From Lytechinus variegatus (taxonomy: Eukaryota; Echinodermata; Echinoidea; Temnopleuroida; Toxopneustidae): a stretch of 64,000 bases of DNA. Location: contig NC_054758.1 in NCBI RefSeq assembly GCF_018143015.1, forward strand, positions 22,181,001 through 22,245,000, written 5' to 3'. Shown here one piece after another: positions 54,592 to 64,000 of this stretch. Position numbers and translations under genes: made by a program. The notes beneath the pieces were generated by a model. That model saw only the letters and a program-made list of their open reading frames with translations. It was not told the origin of the DNA and made no database searches. Each line of letters starts with the position of its first letter. Position 1 is the first letter of the stretch.

Positions 54592-56326
54592 TAAAAGTCC
54601 TCACAAATCCTCCGTGGGGGTTTTCCGTTTAATATCCAAGATGGCGTCAAAAGTGGCCGCCATTCACAGAAAATAGACACATCTCACTCATTATTCATGC
54701 TAAACATCAAATTTTGGTGCATATTTCATGGTTTAAAGGGGTAAAGATCTAGTGATACAGGTAAGAGTGAAAATAAGCAGACTAGGGTACTTAAAAACTT
54801 GTCCAAATGTATTATTTAACTTTTGAACCCATGGTTCAGACAACAAAATCATTCTCAGGCAGATATCAAATGAACTATGTCCATTTGTAAGTAAAAACAT
54901 CAATTTTAGACTCCATTTTTGGAAGCCATCTTGGATTTTTGGACATGCTTGACCACTGATTGTTCTTTTAACATGTCTAGATTTATTACTTGATTATTAA
55001 ATATAAAGAAACTCAAAGACATTGATGTAAGTAATAAATCAGGGGTTCTCAGACTTTTTCCTTGAAGGGCCAGATGAGACTCCAAGTAAACCTGAAAGGG
55101 CCAGGATGATGTGGATACTTGGATACTGTGCACGAAGCGCAAAGACCCTTGCGGTCGGGGTCCTAGATGCTCTCTTGTGCAATCTGGCCCTTACTTTGGG
55201 AGCATTTAGTCCAACAAATTTATAACAGTTTCAGACGGAGCGAAGGCAAAATTAGAAAAGATTTCAAAATACAGTGAGAGTCAATATTAATGATAACAAA
55301 ATTGTAGCACTTTGTTGAAAGGAGTCTAGATTGTACGTATGCATATCTGGTATTGGGGAGACAGATAATGTCTTGAGGTATCAATTTTTTTGTAGTCAAA
55401 GTAGAATGAATAATGGAGCATGTCCGTTGAATACTCTGACAAGGGTGTCAGTCTCCTAATCACTTTCAATATGGGAAACGTGACAGTCTGTAAGCAACAA
55501 GTTACTTAAACCTTGGCACAATTAAAAGGTTTAATTGCCAGACGAAGGCACTGGTGAAAATGTTCACTGGTCAAGCAGGGGCCGCGGAAGCGGGAAGGGG
55601 GGGGGGGCGGCTTTTTCCAAAACCATGTTCAAAAACGTAAAAATGATCATATGATTGTGTAATTGTTTGCATGGCAAGCCCCCCCCCCCCTCCCACCCAC
55701 TTTGAAAATCGTTCCAGGGCCCCTGTCAAGGTACTTCGGTATGAGTAAGTTCTTTAAATGTTCATTGTGGCAAATGCACTTTCGCACCTGTAGATCCAAA
55801 CATGGTGAGAGCAGCGCTGTTCATGCAATAAGAAAGTATATCTAACAGACAGAAAAGACTCCACTAAACTTTGTTTAAAAGTCAAATTAATTTGACTGCC
55901 ATTACTTTTATTATGGTTAGGTCTACATGGATACACAATGTAATCATATTGAGCTATGTTTCGTAGTGTGACTTAAAAGTGATTTTAAAAACCCCATCAC
56001 AGTCTCGCGGGCCGGATTGAGGAGCTCCATGGGCCGGATCCGGCCCGCGGGCCGTAGTTTGAGAACCCCTGTTAAATAGATGATAGGCTTTGGCAGCCAT
56101 TTTTGACGCCATCTTGGATTTTTAGGTACCCTGGTCTGCTTATATTCACTCTAACCTATATCACTAGATTTTTTTACCTCTTTTAACCATGAAATATGCA
56201 CTGAAATGTGATGTCTAGTGTGAATAATGAGTGAGTTGTACCCATTTCCTGTAAATGGCGGCCATATTGGGCGCCGTCTTTAATTACGGAAGACCCCATG
56301 GAGGATTTATGAGGACTTTTAGTATG
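54592..56326. mobile_element. Long-TIR element split by a hAT insertion
   Basis: The left arm TAAAAGTCCTCACAAATCC...GGTAAAGATCTAGTGATAC...GACTAGGGTAC is mirrored by GTACCCTGGTCTGC...TATCACTAGA...GGATTTATGAGGACTTTTA. About 700 bp excluding the insertion at 55040-56071. No coding sequence. Confidence 0.75.
55040..56071. mobile_element. hAT-type non-autonomous element (CAGGGGTTCTCA ends)
   Basis: Left CAGGGGTTCTCAGACTTTTT, right AGTTTGAGAACCCCTG, with inner CGGGCCGGAT...GGATCCGGCCCGCGGGCC. CAG(N)GGTTCTCAAAC ends are typical of the hAT superfamily. An 8-bp duplication is not clear (TAATAAAT vs TTAAATAG). No transposase. Confidence 0.75.
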
Positions 56327-56335
56327 ATATTCAAG

Positions 56336-58433
56336 CAGGGTGACCAGACGTCCCGTATTTCCCGGGATTGTCCCGTATTTTCCTCCTGTGTCCCGGCGTC
56401 CCGACAAACCCTTCCCGGGACGCCTATTTGTCCCGTATTTCAGAATATTGAACAAAGTATAATTCATACATAGAAAAGTGAAGAATGTTCATCAAATAAC
56501 CAACAGATTACGAAGCAGAGATAACAATAAAATCGATACCTGTTAACTTTTGGAAGTTCTGTGATTTTCTTGCTACCCAATACATTGCAAACGAACTGCC
56601 TCTTGCCTGTGTGTGGCAGGCTACTATAGCTAGGCATGTTAGATCAGAGCAGATTATCAATGGTTCCAAAAAATCTCACATGATAAACAGTTTTTCCACC
56701 CAAAATATCACAAAATCGGCAGGAAATTTGTATAATTATGTTATGGATTCTCAGATTACTGATTTGGTGATGTAATCGGAGGAGAAAATTATTGAGTTTT
56801 CATAACTACTATCTAGTTGTTTCAGTTTTCGTTTTGAGTCTTGTTGTGATCAGTGCCCGGATCGGTGCGAACTTGTAATGGGATGAGAGATGCCTGTGAA
56901 CGATGCTGTGAAGTGTGACAATGTTTTATTTTGAACTTTGTTCATTTCTAAAACATTTTGAAATACATTTAAAACCCAAAATATCATTATAGATTTTTGT
57001 TAAAATGATAGGATTTTTTGTTTGCCTGAAGTTTGAACTATTTCCTCTTTTTTTTTTTCGTTTTCCTTTCTTTTCTATCCTTCTTTCTTCATCCTTCTAT
57101 CCTCCCTGCTTGCCTTTTAGTTCCATCTATCTTTATTTCCAATCTTTCCAATCTTTCTTTTTTTTATCCTTTCTCTCTCTCTGTTCACTGTTTGTCTTTC
57201 CTTCTTTCTCTTACTTTCCTTTTTTTTTAAAGTTCCTTGTTTTTATTTCCTTTATTCTCTCTTTCCTTAAAGGTCAAGTCCACCCCAGAAAAATGTTGAT
57301 TTGAATAAATAGAGAAAAATCAAACTAGCAAAACGCCGAAGATTTCATCAAAATCGGATGTAAACTAAGAAAGTTATGACATTTTAATGTTTGGCTTATC
57401 TTTCACAAAACAGTGATATGCACAACTCAAATGAGACAGTCGATGACGTCCCTCACTCATTATTTCTTTTGTTTTTTATTGTTTGAATTATACAATATTT
57501 CATTTTTTATAGATTTGACAATAAGGACCAACTTGACTGAATCATATAGTATTTAACAATACTCATTCCGAATGTTCAGGGTGGAATCAATCGTTGTTTC
57601 ACTTGACAATGAGGAGAAAAATAGAATATTCCCTATTTCATATGATAAAATACAAATGAAATAGTGAGTGGATGATGTCATCAGTCTCCTCATTTGAAGA
57701 TCCACCAGGATGTGCATATAACAGTTTTGTGAAATAAAGCAAAAACTTAAAAATGTCATAACTTTCTTATTTTACATCCGATTTTGATGAAGTTTTCAGT
57801 GTTATGCTTTTGGGATTTTTCTCTTTATTAAAATCAGCTTTTTGTTGGGGTGGACTTGTCCCTTTAAACTTTTTTGCTTCCTTCTCCGCCTTCCTCCTCT
57901 TTTTCTTTTTGTTATTTCTCCCCTTCCATTATTTTCTTTCTTTTTTCATTTTCTCACCCCTTCATTCTTTCCTCCCTCTCTTTAATTCATCCTTTCTTTC
58001 ATTCATTCATTCTTTATTTTATTTTTCCCTTTCAATTCTTTTCCCTTATTCTGTCTTTCCTCACCTCATTTTTTCTTCTTTCTTTCAAGGAAAGACGGAA
58101 ACCCTTTTTCTTTCTTTTATTCTTTCTTTCATCCTTCTCTTATTCTAACTTTATTTCTTCTTTTAATTTTTTTCGTTTCCTTAATTTTCTTTACTTCATA
58201 TTCCCCTTCATTTTTTTCTTTCTTTCCTCACAATATATTTTTCTTTCTCTCCTTCATTCTATCATGCACCTTCGTTTCCTTTTCTTTGTATTTTTTTTTG
58301 CAAGTCTAACACTGTGTATCCTTATTTGTTGATTTTTTTATTATTTTTATTATGACCTGGCTCGGTCGATCAGCTCGTGCAGCGTGCTTTGTCGATTGTC
58401 CCGTATTTCATTGTGTGAAATCTGGTCAGCCTG
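56336..58433. mobile_element. hAT-type element (CAGGGTGACCAGA ends) with nested MITE
   Basis: Left CAGGGTGACCAGACGTCCCG, right CTGGTCAGCCTG with TGTCCCGTATTTCA. Flanks TATTCAAG (56328-56335) and TATTCTAG (58434-58441) form an 8-bp duplication with one change, as expected for hAT. The interior is largely polypyrimidine (57040-57266, 57868-58270). The TTAA element at 57271 is inserted within it. No transposase. Confidence 0.8.
57271..57863. mobile_element. TTAA-flanked MITE (593 bp) nested in hAT element
   Basis: TTAA at 57267-70 and 57864-67. Ends AGGTCAAGTCCACCCC and GGGGTGGACTTGTCCCT. Arms contain TTTCATCAAAATCGGATG / CATCCGATTTTGATGAA and AAGAAAGTTATGACATTTT. The central halves carry GATGACGTCCCTCACTC and GATGATGTCATCAGTC. 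Confidence 0.85.
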
Positions 58434-58639
58434 TATTCTAGATACATTCCAGGACCTATCCTGAAAAAATTAAGCTTGTTACCAAAAATTTCCATTTTAA
58501 ACCTAATGCTCTTGGCCAAATAGGGGAGGGAGGGGGCACGGAAATAATTATTTCCATCTACATTTTCCCCCCAATTAGCCACTAAAAGTTCCCCTTTTGT
58601 TGGTTTCGTTGAAGGGGTATAAAAGACCGAAACCTTAAG

Positions 58640-58800
58640 CACGCCACATCTGGGCGTTGTGGCGTGCGCCTGTAATCCAAGCTGTGGGGAAGTTACAAAT
58701 TGATGCAGAGGTTCGAGCCCTGGTCACGTCTTTCGGATGGTGACGTTAAAGGTCGGTCCCAGACGTAAATAATCATATCTGATTGACACACGTCTGACAA
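58640..58800 (+). mobile_element. SINE with Alu/7SL-like head
   Basis: CTGGGCGTTGTGGCGTGCGC + CTGTAATCCAAGCTGTGGGG parallels the conserved 7SL/Alu 5' domain (GGGCG-GGTGGCG...GCCTGTARTCCCAGCT). GGTTCGAGCCCTGG serves as B box. TTTCGGATGGTGACGTTAAA follows, a string I recall from metazoan SINE central domains. The element ends in a (CA)n tract at 58810. The 7SL link is inference from similarity by eye. Confidence 0.5.
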
Positions 58801-58882
58801 AGCTCAAATACACACACACACACACACACACAACAGTTATTTCTTAACTGTTGGGTATATCATAAACCCTAATCGAATTATA

Positions 58883-59121
58883 CACTGTAAAAACTGTGGT
58901 GTTAAAACTGACTCCAATTGGTGTTAATAGAGGACCACACCCTGAGGTGTAAAAATAACACCCTAGAGATTGAACATAACACCAAAGAGTGTAAATGTAA
59001 CAACCATAGGTGTTGTAATAACACCTATAGTTGTAAAATTAACACCACCAATTTAACACCGGTGTAAAACAACTGGTGTGGTCCTCTATGTACACCGGTA
59101 AACACCACAATTTTTGCTGTG
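58883..59121. mobile_element. GGTGT-rich MITE, copy 5 (reverse orientation)
   Basis: CACTGTAAAAACTGTGGTG ... CAATTTTTGCTGTG, full length like copy 2. Confidence 0.8.
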
Positions 59122-59560
59122 TGGCAGCGTGAAGCGCGAGCTTCAACTTTTACCAATTTCATATTTTCTGATTAGGGATTGTGATCATGATCATAATGTT
59201 GGCGCGAGCTGAAATTTATAATAAACTGCCATAAAAAGGAACCAGTCCAGTCACACATGAAGACGATGCATAACTAAAAAAATGAAATAATGAGCGCGCT
59301 AAGCGCAAGTTAATTTTTTTATATGACATTCTAATGAATTTTTAATGTACTCATGAACTGGATAGTTGTGTAATTAAACAAACAATACCAGATGTTTTAG
59401 ATTTAGACCAAAGATTGGGCACTCTATTACTTTTCGTATTCATGAAAACGTATTCCTAAAACAATTGTGCGAGCGCAAAGTAAGAGCCGAAACTTTTTGA
59501 TACTCCGATCTGAACCTAAACATTTTAAGCACCTTTTATTGAAAAAGGGCTGTGTATCTC
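59122..59560. repeat. GCGAGCGCGAAGCGCGAGC array, partial
   Basis: Cores near 59125 (GCGTGAAGCGCGAGC), 59201, 59291 (GAGCGCGCTAAGCGCAAG) and 59468 (GCGAGCGCAAAGTAAGAGC), with bodies like those at 33-34 kb. Confidence 0.65.
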
Positions 59561-59566
59561 AATTAC

Positions 59567-59885
59567 AGGGGTACTCTGGGCTGCTATAGTAATATGATTT
59601 CAAATTTAGAAAAAAGGGATCAACTTGACTTAATCATAATCTGTTAAAATGAGGGTAATTCTGCATGGTTTGGGAGGAATAATATTTTGTTTCATATGAG
59701 CATAAGGATAAAATCCGAATTTTTTATATTTCATAAAATGCAACAGTAATAGTGAGTGGGTGGCGTCATCAGTCTGCTCATTTTGTATACCGACCAAGAT
59801 GTGAATATAACTGTTTTGTGAAATAAAGCGAAACTATAAAATGTCATAACGTTGCTATTGTATCAGATATTGAAGCAATTTCCAG
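59567..59885. mobile_element. TTAA-type MITE, degenerate
   Basis: AGGGGTACTCTGGGCTGC at the left after TTAC. The interior ATAGTGAGTGGGTGGCGTCATC...CAGTCTGCTCATTTT and AAATGTCATAACGTTGC match the right half of 57271. The right terminal repeat is lost. Confidence 0.55.
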
Positions 59886-59964
59886 CAGTTTGTGAATTGT
59901 ATTTAGTTATTTAGAATATTTATTGTTTAAACACAGGGAAACCCATTCAAAAATCATGTGGAGC

Positions 59965-60247
59965 GTTGTGGCCAAGTGGATCAGTCTCCGGACTTTGAAA
60001 CAGATGGTCGTGGGTTCGAATCCCAGCCATGGCGTAATTTCCTTCGGCAAGAAATTAATCCACATTGTGCTGCACTCGACCCAGGTGAGGTGAATGGGTA
60101 CCCGGTAGGATTTTTCCTTGAACGCTTTAGCGCCTATTAATATGGCGGCTCAGCTACAGCCGGGGTAATAATATGATACCAAGTATCAAAGCGCACTTGA
60201 GTATATGCACATAGTAAATGCGCTATATAATGGACATAATATTATTA
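59965..60247 (+). mobile_element. tRNA-derived SINE, family A, second full copy
   Basis: GTTGTGGCCAAGTGGATCAG, GTGGGTTCGAATCCCAGCC, then the same body and tail as the 2227 copy, ending in an ATTATTATC-type repeat. Nearly identical sequence suggests fairly recent activity. Confidence 0.88.
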
Positions 60248-61139
60248 TCTGTGTGCTGACAGATCACTTTTTATGTTTCTACCAATTTTCTTTTTTATTT
60301 CTTTTTATTATTTATTTTTCTTTTTCCACCCTTTTCTTGTTCCATCAAAATCAGAAAAAGTGCTCTATCAATTTTCATCAAAATATTATCAATTATGCAC
60401 AGTTATCATGCAATGTGTCCGAAAACAAGTTCGGATTTCCATTCTGCGCATGATAAGAAGAAGTTTCTACTACAGTGACATGGTGGTTTAATGTTTAATG
60501 AGATATTAGCACCAACCTTGATGTCTTGATTATTCTTTTGAATTGTGTGTTATATTACATCCATAAAAACAACAGTACGTGCACCAGCAACTGGTATTTG
60601 ACAGTTTGCCAAGTATAAGAACATGCTGATGCATTCCAAAAAGAAATGCAACAAATACATCCACCAGTATTCATTGCTTTGCGATTCTATTCACCTGGTC
60701 CACACAACTTCTCCATCCTGATATGTAAGGCATGCTTGCATGATATCTTGCAATGAAATCTACCTATCATAATGTTAGAAATCTAAGGTCATTTAGCCAA
60801 AATTGCTCATGAGGTAAGTAAAAACTGGTCAATGGATCCTGATTTAAATTTTTTTAAACTGGATTCTACATTCTTGCATTTCATCAACACTATGCTCACT
60901 ATTTAGTGTCGTCTCTTCCAAAATTGAAATTGACATTCTTTAGAAAACAAAACCTTGCAACGTTTTCTTTCAATGTCTTTCAACAGTATTCAACATCTCC
61001 TTTCATTAACAAAACTACGCTTCTTATCGTTATGGTCATATTGGTCTGCATTAACGTGGTGATCATAAATTTTGAAAATTAGATCATGATCATGAGATTC
61101 CCAGACAGATCACCCAATTCGTCCTCAAGACGAATTAAA
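60248..61139. other. Non-coding stretch
   Basis: No supported gene or repeat. Confidence 0.4.
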
Positions 61140-62159
61140 ATTCTAGTTATTATTATTATTATTATTCTTATTAACAATGTGTTGGTCTCCCATGGGGCCA
61201 TGTGACGGTGTACGTAGAATAACATAACAATTATAACAATTCATTTGCATAACAACATCGTAATAACAGTGGCATATATAAATCAGTAAGTATACATGTG
61301 AAAATTTTAAAACTAAAGTGGCAAGTAAAAACATACAATTAGCAATAAAAATGCAAGGATACATATCAAAATAGCAAATGATGTGAAATTATTAAGATAT
61401 GTGTATTACAATTACAACTAGCCGAGATCCGTAAAAAAATAAGAATGTGAGCTGGAGTTGTGAGTCGAACAAAAATATCAAAATAGAGGACCGAGATGTT
61501 AATAATAAAATTCAATACTAATTTGAGATCTTATTTTCGTTGGTAGGTTGTTATATAAGGAATTACCGTCATAGCATGATGCAATTTAGGGAGAACTAGG
61601 TCGCCTCTAGCTGATTTTATTCTGTTAATTCATCGAGTTGTAGAAAAAAGCTTGCCAGAGTAGTCAGCAGATAAATTGTGAATACATTTATGCACGAAGA
61701 TATATCTGAAATATTCAACACGTTGATTAAATGGTAACCATTTCAACACCGTAATCATATCTTGAGGAGTGTATATATTACAGTTGAGAATAAATCTCGC
61801 ATCCCGTTTTTTAAGTTAAATGATTTTGTTGGTCTGCGTTTTTGAACGGTTGCCCCAAACCTCGTAGCAATAGTTCATTTGCGGTTGTATTCAACAATTA
61901 TATAATAATTTTGCTGTGTCAGTGTCTACAAATCGACGGTTTTTTTAAATTGCCAGAAGCGCAAATACTCTTTTTACAAACAGGATTAACTTGAGCATTC
62001 CACGGAAGGTGTTGGTCAGTAACTACTCCGAGACATTGAGCAATGCTTTATTTCGATCCCATCATAGGTTAAAGAGACGTCTTTAACTCTAAAGCTATTG
62101 ATTTTTGATTTGCTTCCGATAAGAATGAAATTAGTTTTGTTAACATCTATTATTAATTA

Positions 62160-62640
62160 TAGCATACATAAATTGAATCCTGTGTGCTGATTGGTTTAAA
62201 TAACATCATGTGACCAGTGATATCCTTACTATCTTGCGATGATGTCGAAAATGAAACGCCCACCGAAGAAAATGTGGTATTCCGTGACGTCAATGACGGA
62301 ACAGTCGACTACTCCATCATTTACGTCACACATCATTGACATAGATCATGCGATCCCTCGGGCGCACCGGTCAGCGAGTTGACTCTGTCGGAAAAGTCCC
62401 GTGAAGGGACGGCGCAGGCACAATATTTATAAGGTATAGAAGGGAATTATTTATCCTCGGTTGTACTGGCCAAATTACTATTTTTCCCTCGGGGCGAAAA
62501 ATAGTAATGCCAGTCCAACCGAGGAAAATAATTCCCCCTATACTTACTCAAAGTATGGTACATTTGTTTTATCCAATGAGGGATGTCTGACATGTCTGAT
62601 GGGTGACTCATGTCTTTCTGTCATTAATTTTATTTGGATT
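62160..62640. mobile_element. Foldback-containing insertion in the LINE
   Basis: 62435-62548 is a near-perfect palindrome: AGGGAATTATTTATCCTCGG...CTATTTTTC around CCTCGGGGC, then the complement ending ATAATTCCCCCTATAC. A CRE-like TGACGTCA lies at about 62284. The precise boundaries are uncertain. Confidence 0.5.
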
Positions 62641-63113
62641 TCATTAAGAGAAGACCCTGTATAAAATACAAAGTAAAACCATCGGCGTACATTATAAGAC
62701 CCCCATTCTTTACCAGTTTTACCATGCCATGGTTGTTATAAAAAATAAGAGGGGTCCCAGAATCGACCCCTGAGGCACACCTTGATTTGAGTTGATCAGA
62801 ATTAGATTTGCTAATTGCAACATGCTGTTTTCTATTTGTTAGGTATAAATTAAACCAGGACAATGCAGCAGGGGACAATTCTAGAAGCGGTAGTTTATTA
62901 ACATTATAGATCTATAAAAGCGCACCAATCGATGGCTTTTAGCCATGAATCCGTTAGTGTGCAGATTAGTGCTGAAGTCGTCGAGTGACATGGTCTGAAC
63001 CCGAACTGTACTTCGGTTAAACATCATTAAAAAAAGACTCTGTTGTTTGTGTACTACTAGTCAACAATCTTATTCACAGCGGGTAGTATCGATATCAGAC
63101 GGTAATTGGTCAT

Positions 63114-63303
63114 CTGGAGGTGCCGTGGCCGAGTGGTCTAAGGCGCCTGGCTATACATAGAAAATCCGGGGTTCGATCCCCGGCCGCGGCACCTATGCCC
63201 GTGAGCAAAGTATTTTATGTACAATGCTCTTTTATCCTGCCTTCAAATAAATGGAAATGCTATATGCATCATTGGTAACTTGGTGTGCACTTGTTTAAAA
63301 AAA
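63114..63303 (+). mobile_element. tRNA-derived SINE (Leu/Ser-like head) with 10-bp target duplication
   Basis: Flanked by AATTGGTCAT at 63104-63113 and 63304-63313. The head 63119-63193 has a perfect 7-bp acceptor stem (GGTGCCG/CGGCACC), D-arm GCCGAGTGGTCTAAGGC and T-arm CCGGGGTTCGATCCCCGG. The anticodon region (CCTGGCTATACATAGAA) does not pair, so it is not a working tRNA. The body is ~110 bp with a final A9 run. A different family from 2227. Confidence 0.85.
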
Positions 63304-63660
63304 AATTGGTCATCGAATTTACATCTCCATTCTTAAACAAGAGAACCTTTGCATGTTTCCATTCATCAGGAAAGTTACCACTATTGAATGATAAATTTAT
63401 CAATTCAATGAGGGTTGCAAAAATTTCATTTCCAGCACTCGTAATCTTACATTGAGTTTGAAGCTACTTCGCTTGAATTAGAAATATCTAAAATCGAAAT
63501 TGAATTTTTGAACAGAATCACAGTCAATCTGGTCAATTAAAAAATAATCACCTGAGGCAGAAGCAGCGGTAATAAAGGGACTATCGGATAAGAACAGTTA
63601 CCATGGTTACCTGGATCAACGTTTGTGAGATTTGTTAGTTGTTTTTTGCGTTCAGATTAA

Positions 63661-64000
63661 TAAGATTATAATTATTGATATGCTAGCGTTATCATGATAA
63701 TGTTTGAATAAGGCACATTGGAGTGCAACACGTAGCTGAGGGATCAGATGAAGTATACACTCCCAGGGGCGGATCCAGTTTCGCCAATAAGGGGGGGGGG
63801 CGATTTTTTTTTTCAGCCATTTTCACCGATCAGCCGCTCAAAGTTGATACTTCTTTGTTTCTTTGAAGGGCAGTCCTAATAGTCGCTATAGTTTTATTCT
63901 TTTAACACAACATAAAACATGAAAATCCAATATGCCCTATTAAGATAGTGCGAGCGCGAAGCGAGAGCTAAAATAAATTTCATGTATTTTGTCCTGAAAA
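63661..64000. repeat. Start of a composite GCGAGCGCGAAGCG array
   Basis: GGGGCGGATCCAGTTTCGCC (63768) + G10, then TTTATTCTTTTAACACAACA and the first core at 63950 (GCGAGCGCGAAGCGAGAGC), followed by TTTCATGTATTTTGTCCTGA. It matches 32880-33070 in order and spacing. It runs off the window. Confidence 0.7.

Larger units (their letters stand above)
61140..63660 (-). pseudogene. Decayed LINE with two insertions
   Basis: Read from the right on the - strand: DEWKHAKVLLFKNGDVNSMTN and YRLISILPAVNKIVD (RT palm start), ALSWFNLYLTNRKQHVAISK, then GGLIMYADGFTLYF where YADD has become YADG. Next come NNFILIGSKSKINSFRVKD and the RT C-terminal region with many stops. It ends in (ATT)n at 61141-61164. A DNA element (~62160-62640) and a SINE (63114-63303) interrupt it. 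Confidence 0.75.

Noticed and set aside
57005..58332. Ser/Phe/Leu-rich membrane-like proteins
   Set aside because: Translations of polypyrimidine tracts inside a hAT-type element.
59958..60140. 60-codon frame across the SINE
   Set aside because: It reads through tRNA-like and SINE body sequence; the same frame appears in any copy of the family.
63119..63193. Functional tRNA-Leu/Ser gene
   Set aside because: The acceptor, D and T arms pair, but the anticodon arm does not. It is the head of a SINE with body, A-tail and target duplication.

Overview
The window looks like nuclear DNA of an echinoderm, most probably a sea urchin. The host coding content is sparse and eukaryotic: a phase-0 intron inside a receptor gene, and a three-exon gene for a mitochondrial complex I subunit. 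It also carries a fast-diverged rhodopsin-type receptor of the kind that is expanded in sea urchins. Almost everything else is transposon-derived: tRNA-type SINEs, non-LTR retrotransposons, many short inverted-repeat elements, and dispersed arrays built on GCGAGCGCGAAGCGCGAGC. The species assignment is inference; no sequence search was possible.

Host genes. (1) A class A GPCR on the + strand, exons 7087-7326 and 8749-9345, 278 aa, lacking canonical DRY and NPxxY motifs. (2) A three-exon gene on the - strand, CDS 23262-23189, 21324-21198 and 19404-19330, encoding a 91-aa protein whose C-terminus matches NDUFB2 (complex I AGGG subunit). Its exons are too short for ordinary ORF finding, but splice sites and phases agree throughout. 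(3) An intronless class A GPCR at 38214-39824, 536 aa, with NRY and NPIIY motifs, a long third intracellular loop and a TATA box about 80 bp upstream. A possible membrane-protein exon on the - strand (4354-4584) is weak.

Layout. 1-7 kb: small inverted-repeat elements, a SINE with target duplication, the 3' end of a LINE, and a decayed Tc1-type element. 7-9.4 kb: GPCR 1, with a LINE 3' fragment and an ATC microsatellite in its intron. 9.5-10.3 kb: GCGAGCGCGAAGCGCGAGC array. 11-19 kb: MITEs, including a 1.08-kb element holding six ~160-bp repeats with nuclear-receptor-like sites, and an 818-bp Tc1-type foldback. 19.3-23.3 kb: NDUFB2, with self-nested repeats in its introns. 24.5-28.9 kb: a nearly intact LINE on the - strand with endonuclease and reverse transcriptase, broken only at homopolymers. 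29-36.7 kb: LINE tails and arrays. 36.8-37.65 kb: a foldback element made of a 21-bp repeat, with a 9-bp target duplication. 38.2-39.8 kb: GPCR 2. 40-46 kb: SINEs, a 487-bp TIR element, a second LINE and a second Tc1-type element. 46-54 kb: SINEs, local duplications and MITEs. 54.6-58.4 kb: two hAT-type elements, one inside another element and one carrying a nested TTAA-flanked element. 58.6-60.3 kb: an Alu-like SINE head, a MITE, an array and a full SINE. 61.1-63.6 kb: a decayed LINE on the - strand, interrupted by a foldback DNA element and a tRNA-derived SINE.

The host genes do not form a pathway: two membrane receptors and a respiratory-chain subunit separated by repeats. The coherent biology is in the mobile elements. 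SINE tails match LINE tails, which suggests that the LINE machinery mobilises the SINEs. Three LINE 3' regions share a hairpin whose stem changes in a compensatory way. TTAA-flanked, TA-flanked, 8-bp and 9-bp target duplications point to at least four transposase families. The best candidates for something undescribed are the 21-bp-repeat foldback element, the covarying LINE hairpin, the array-bearing composite repeats and the nuclear-receptor-site element.
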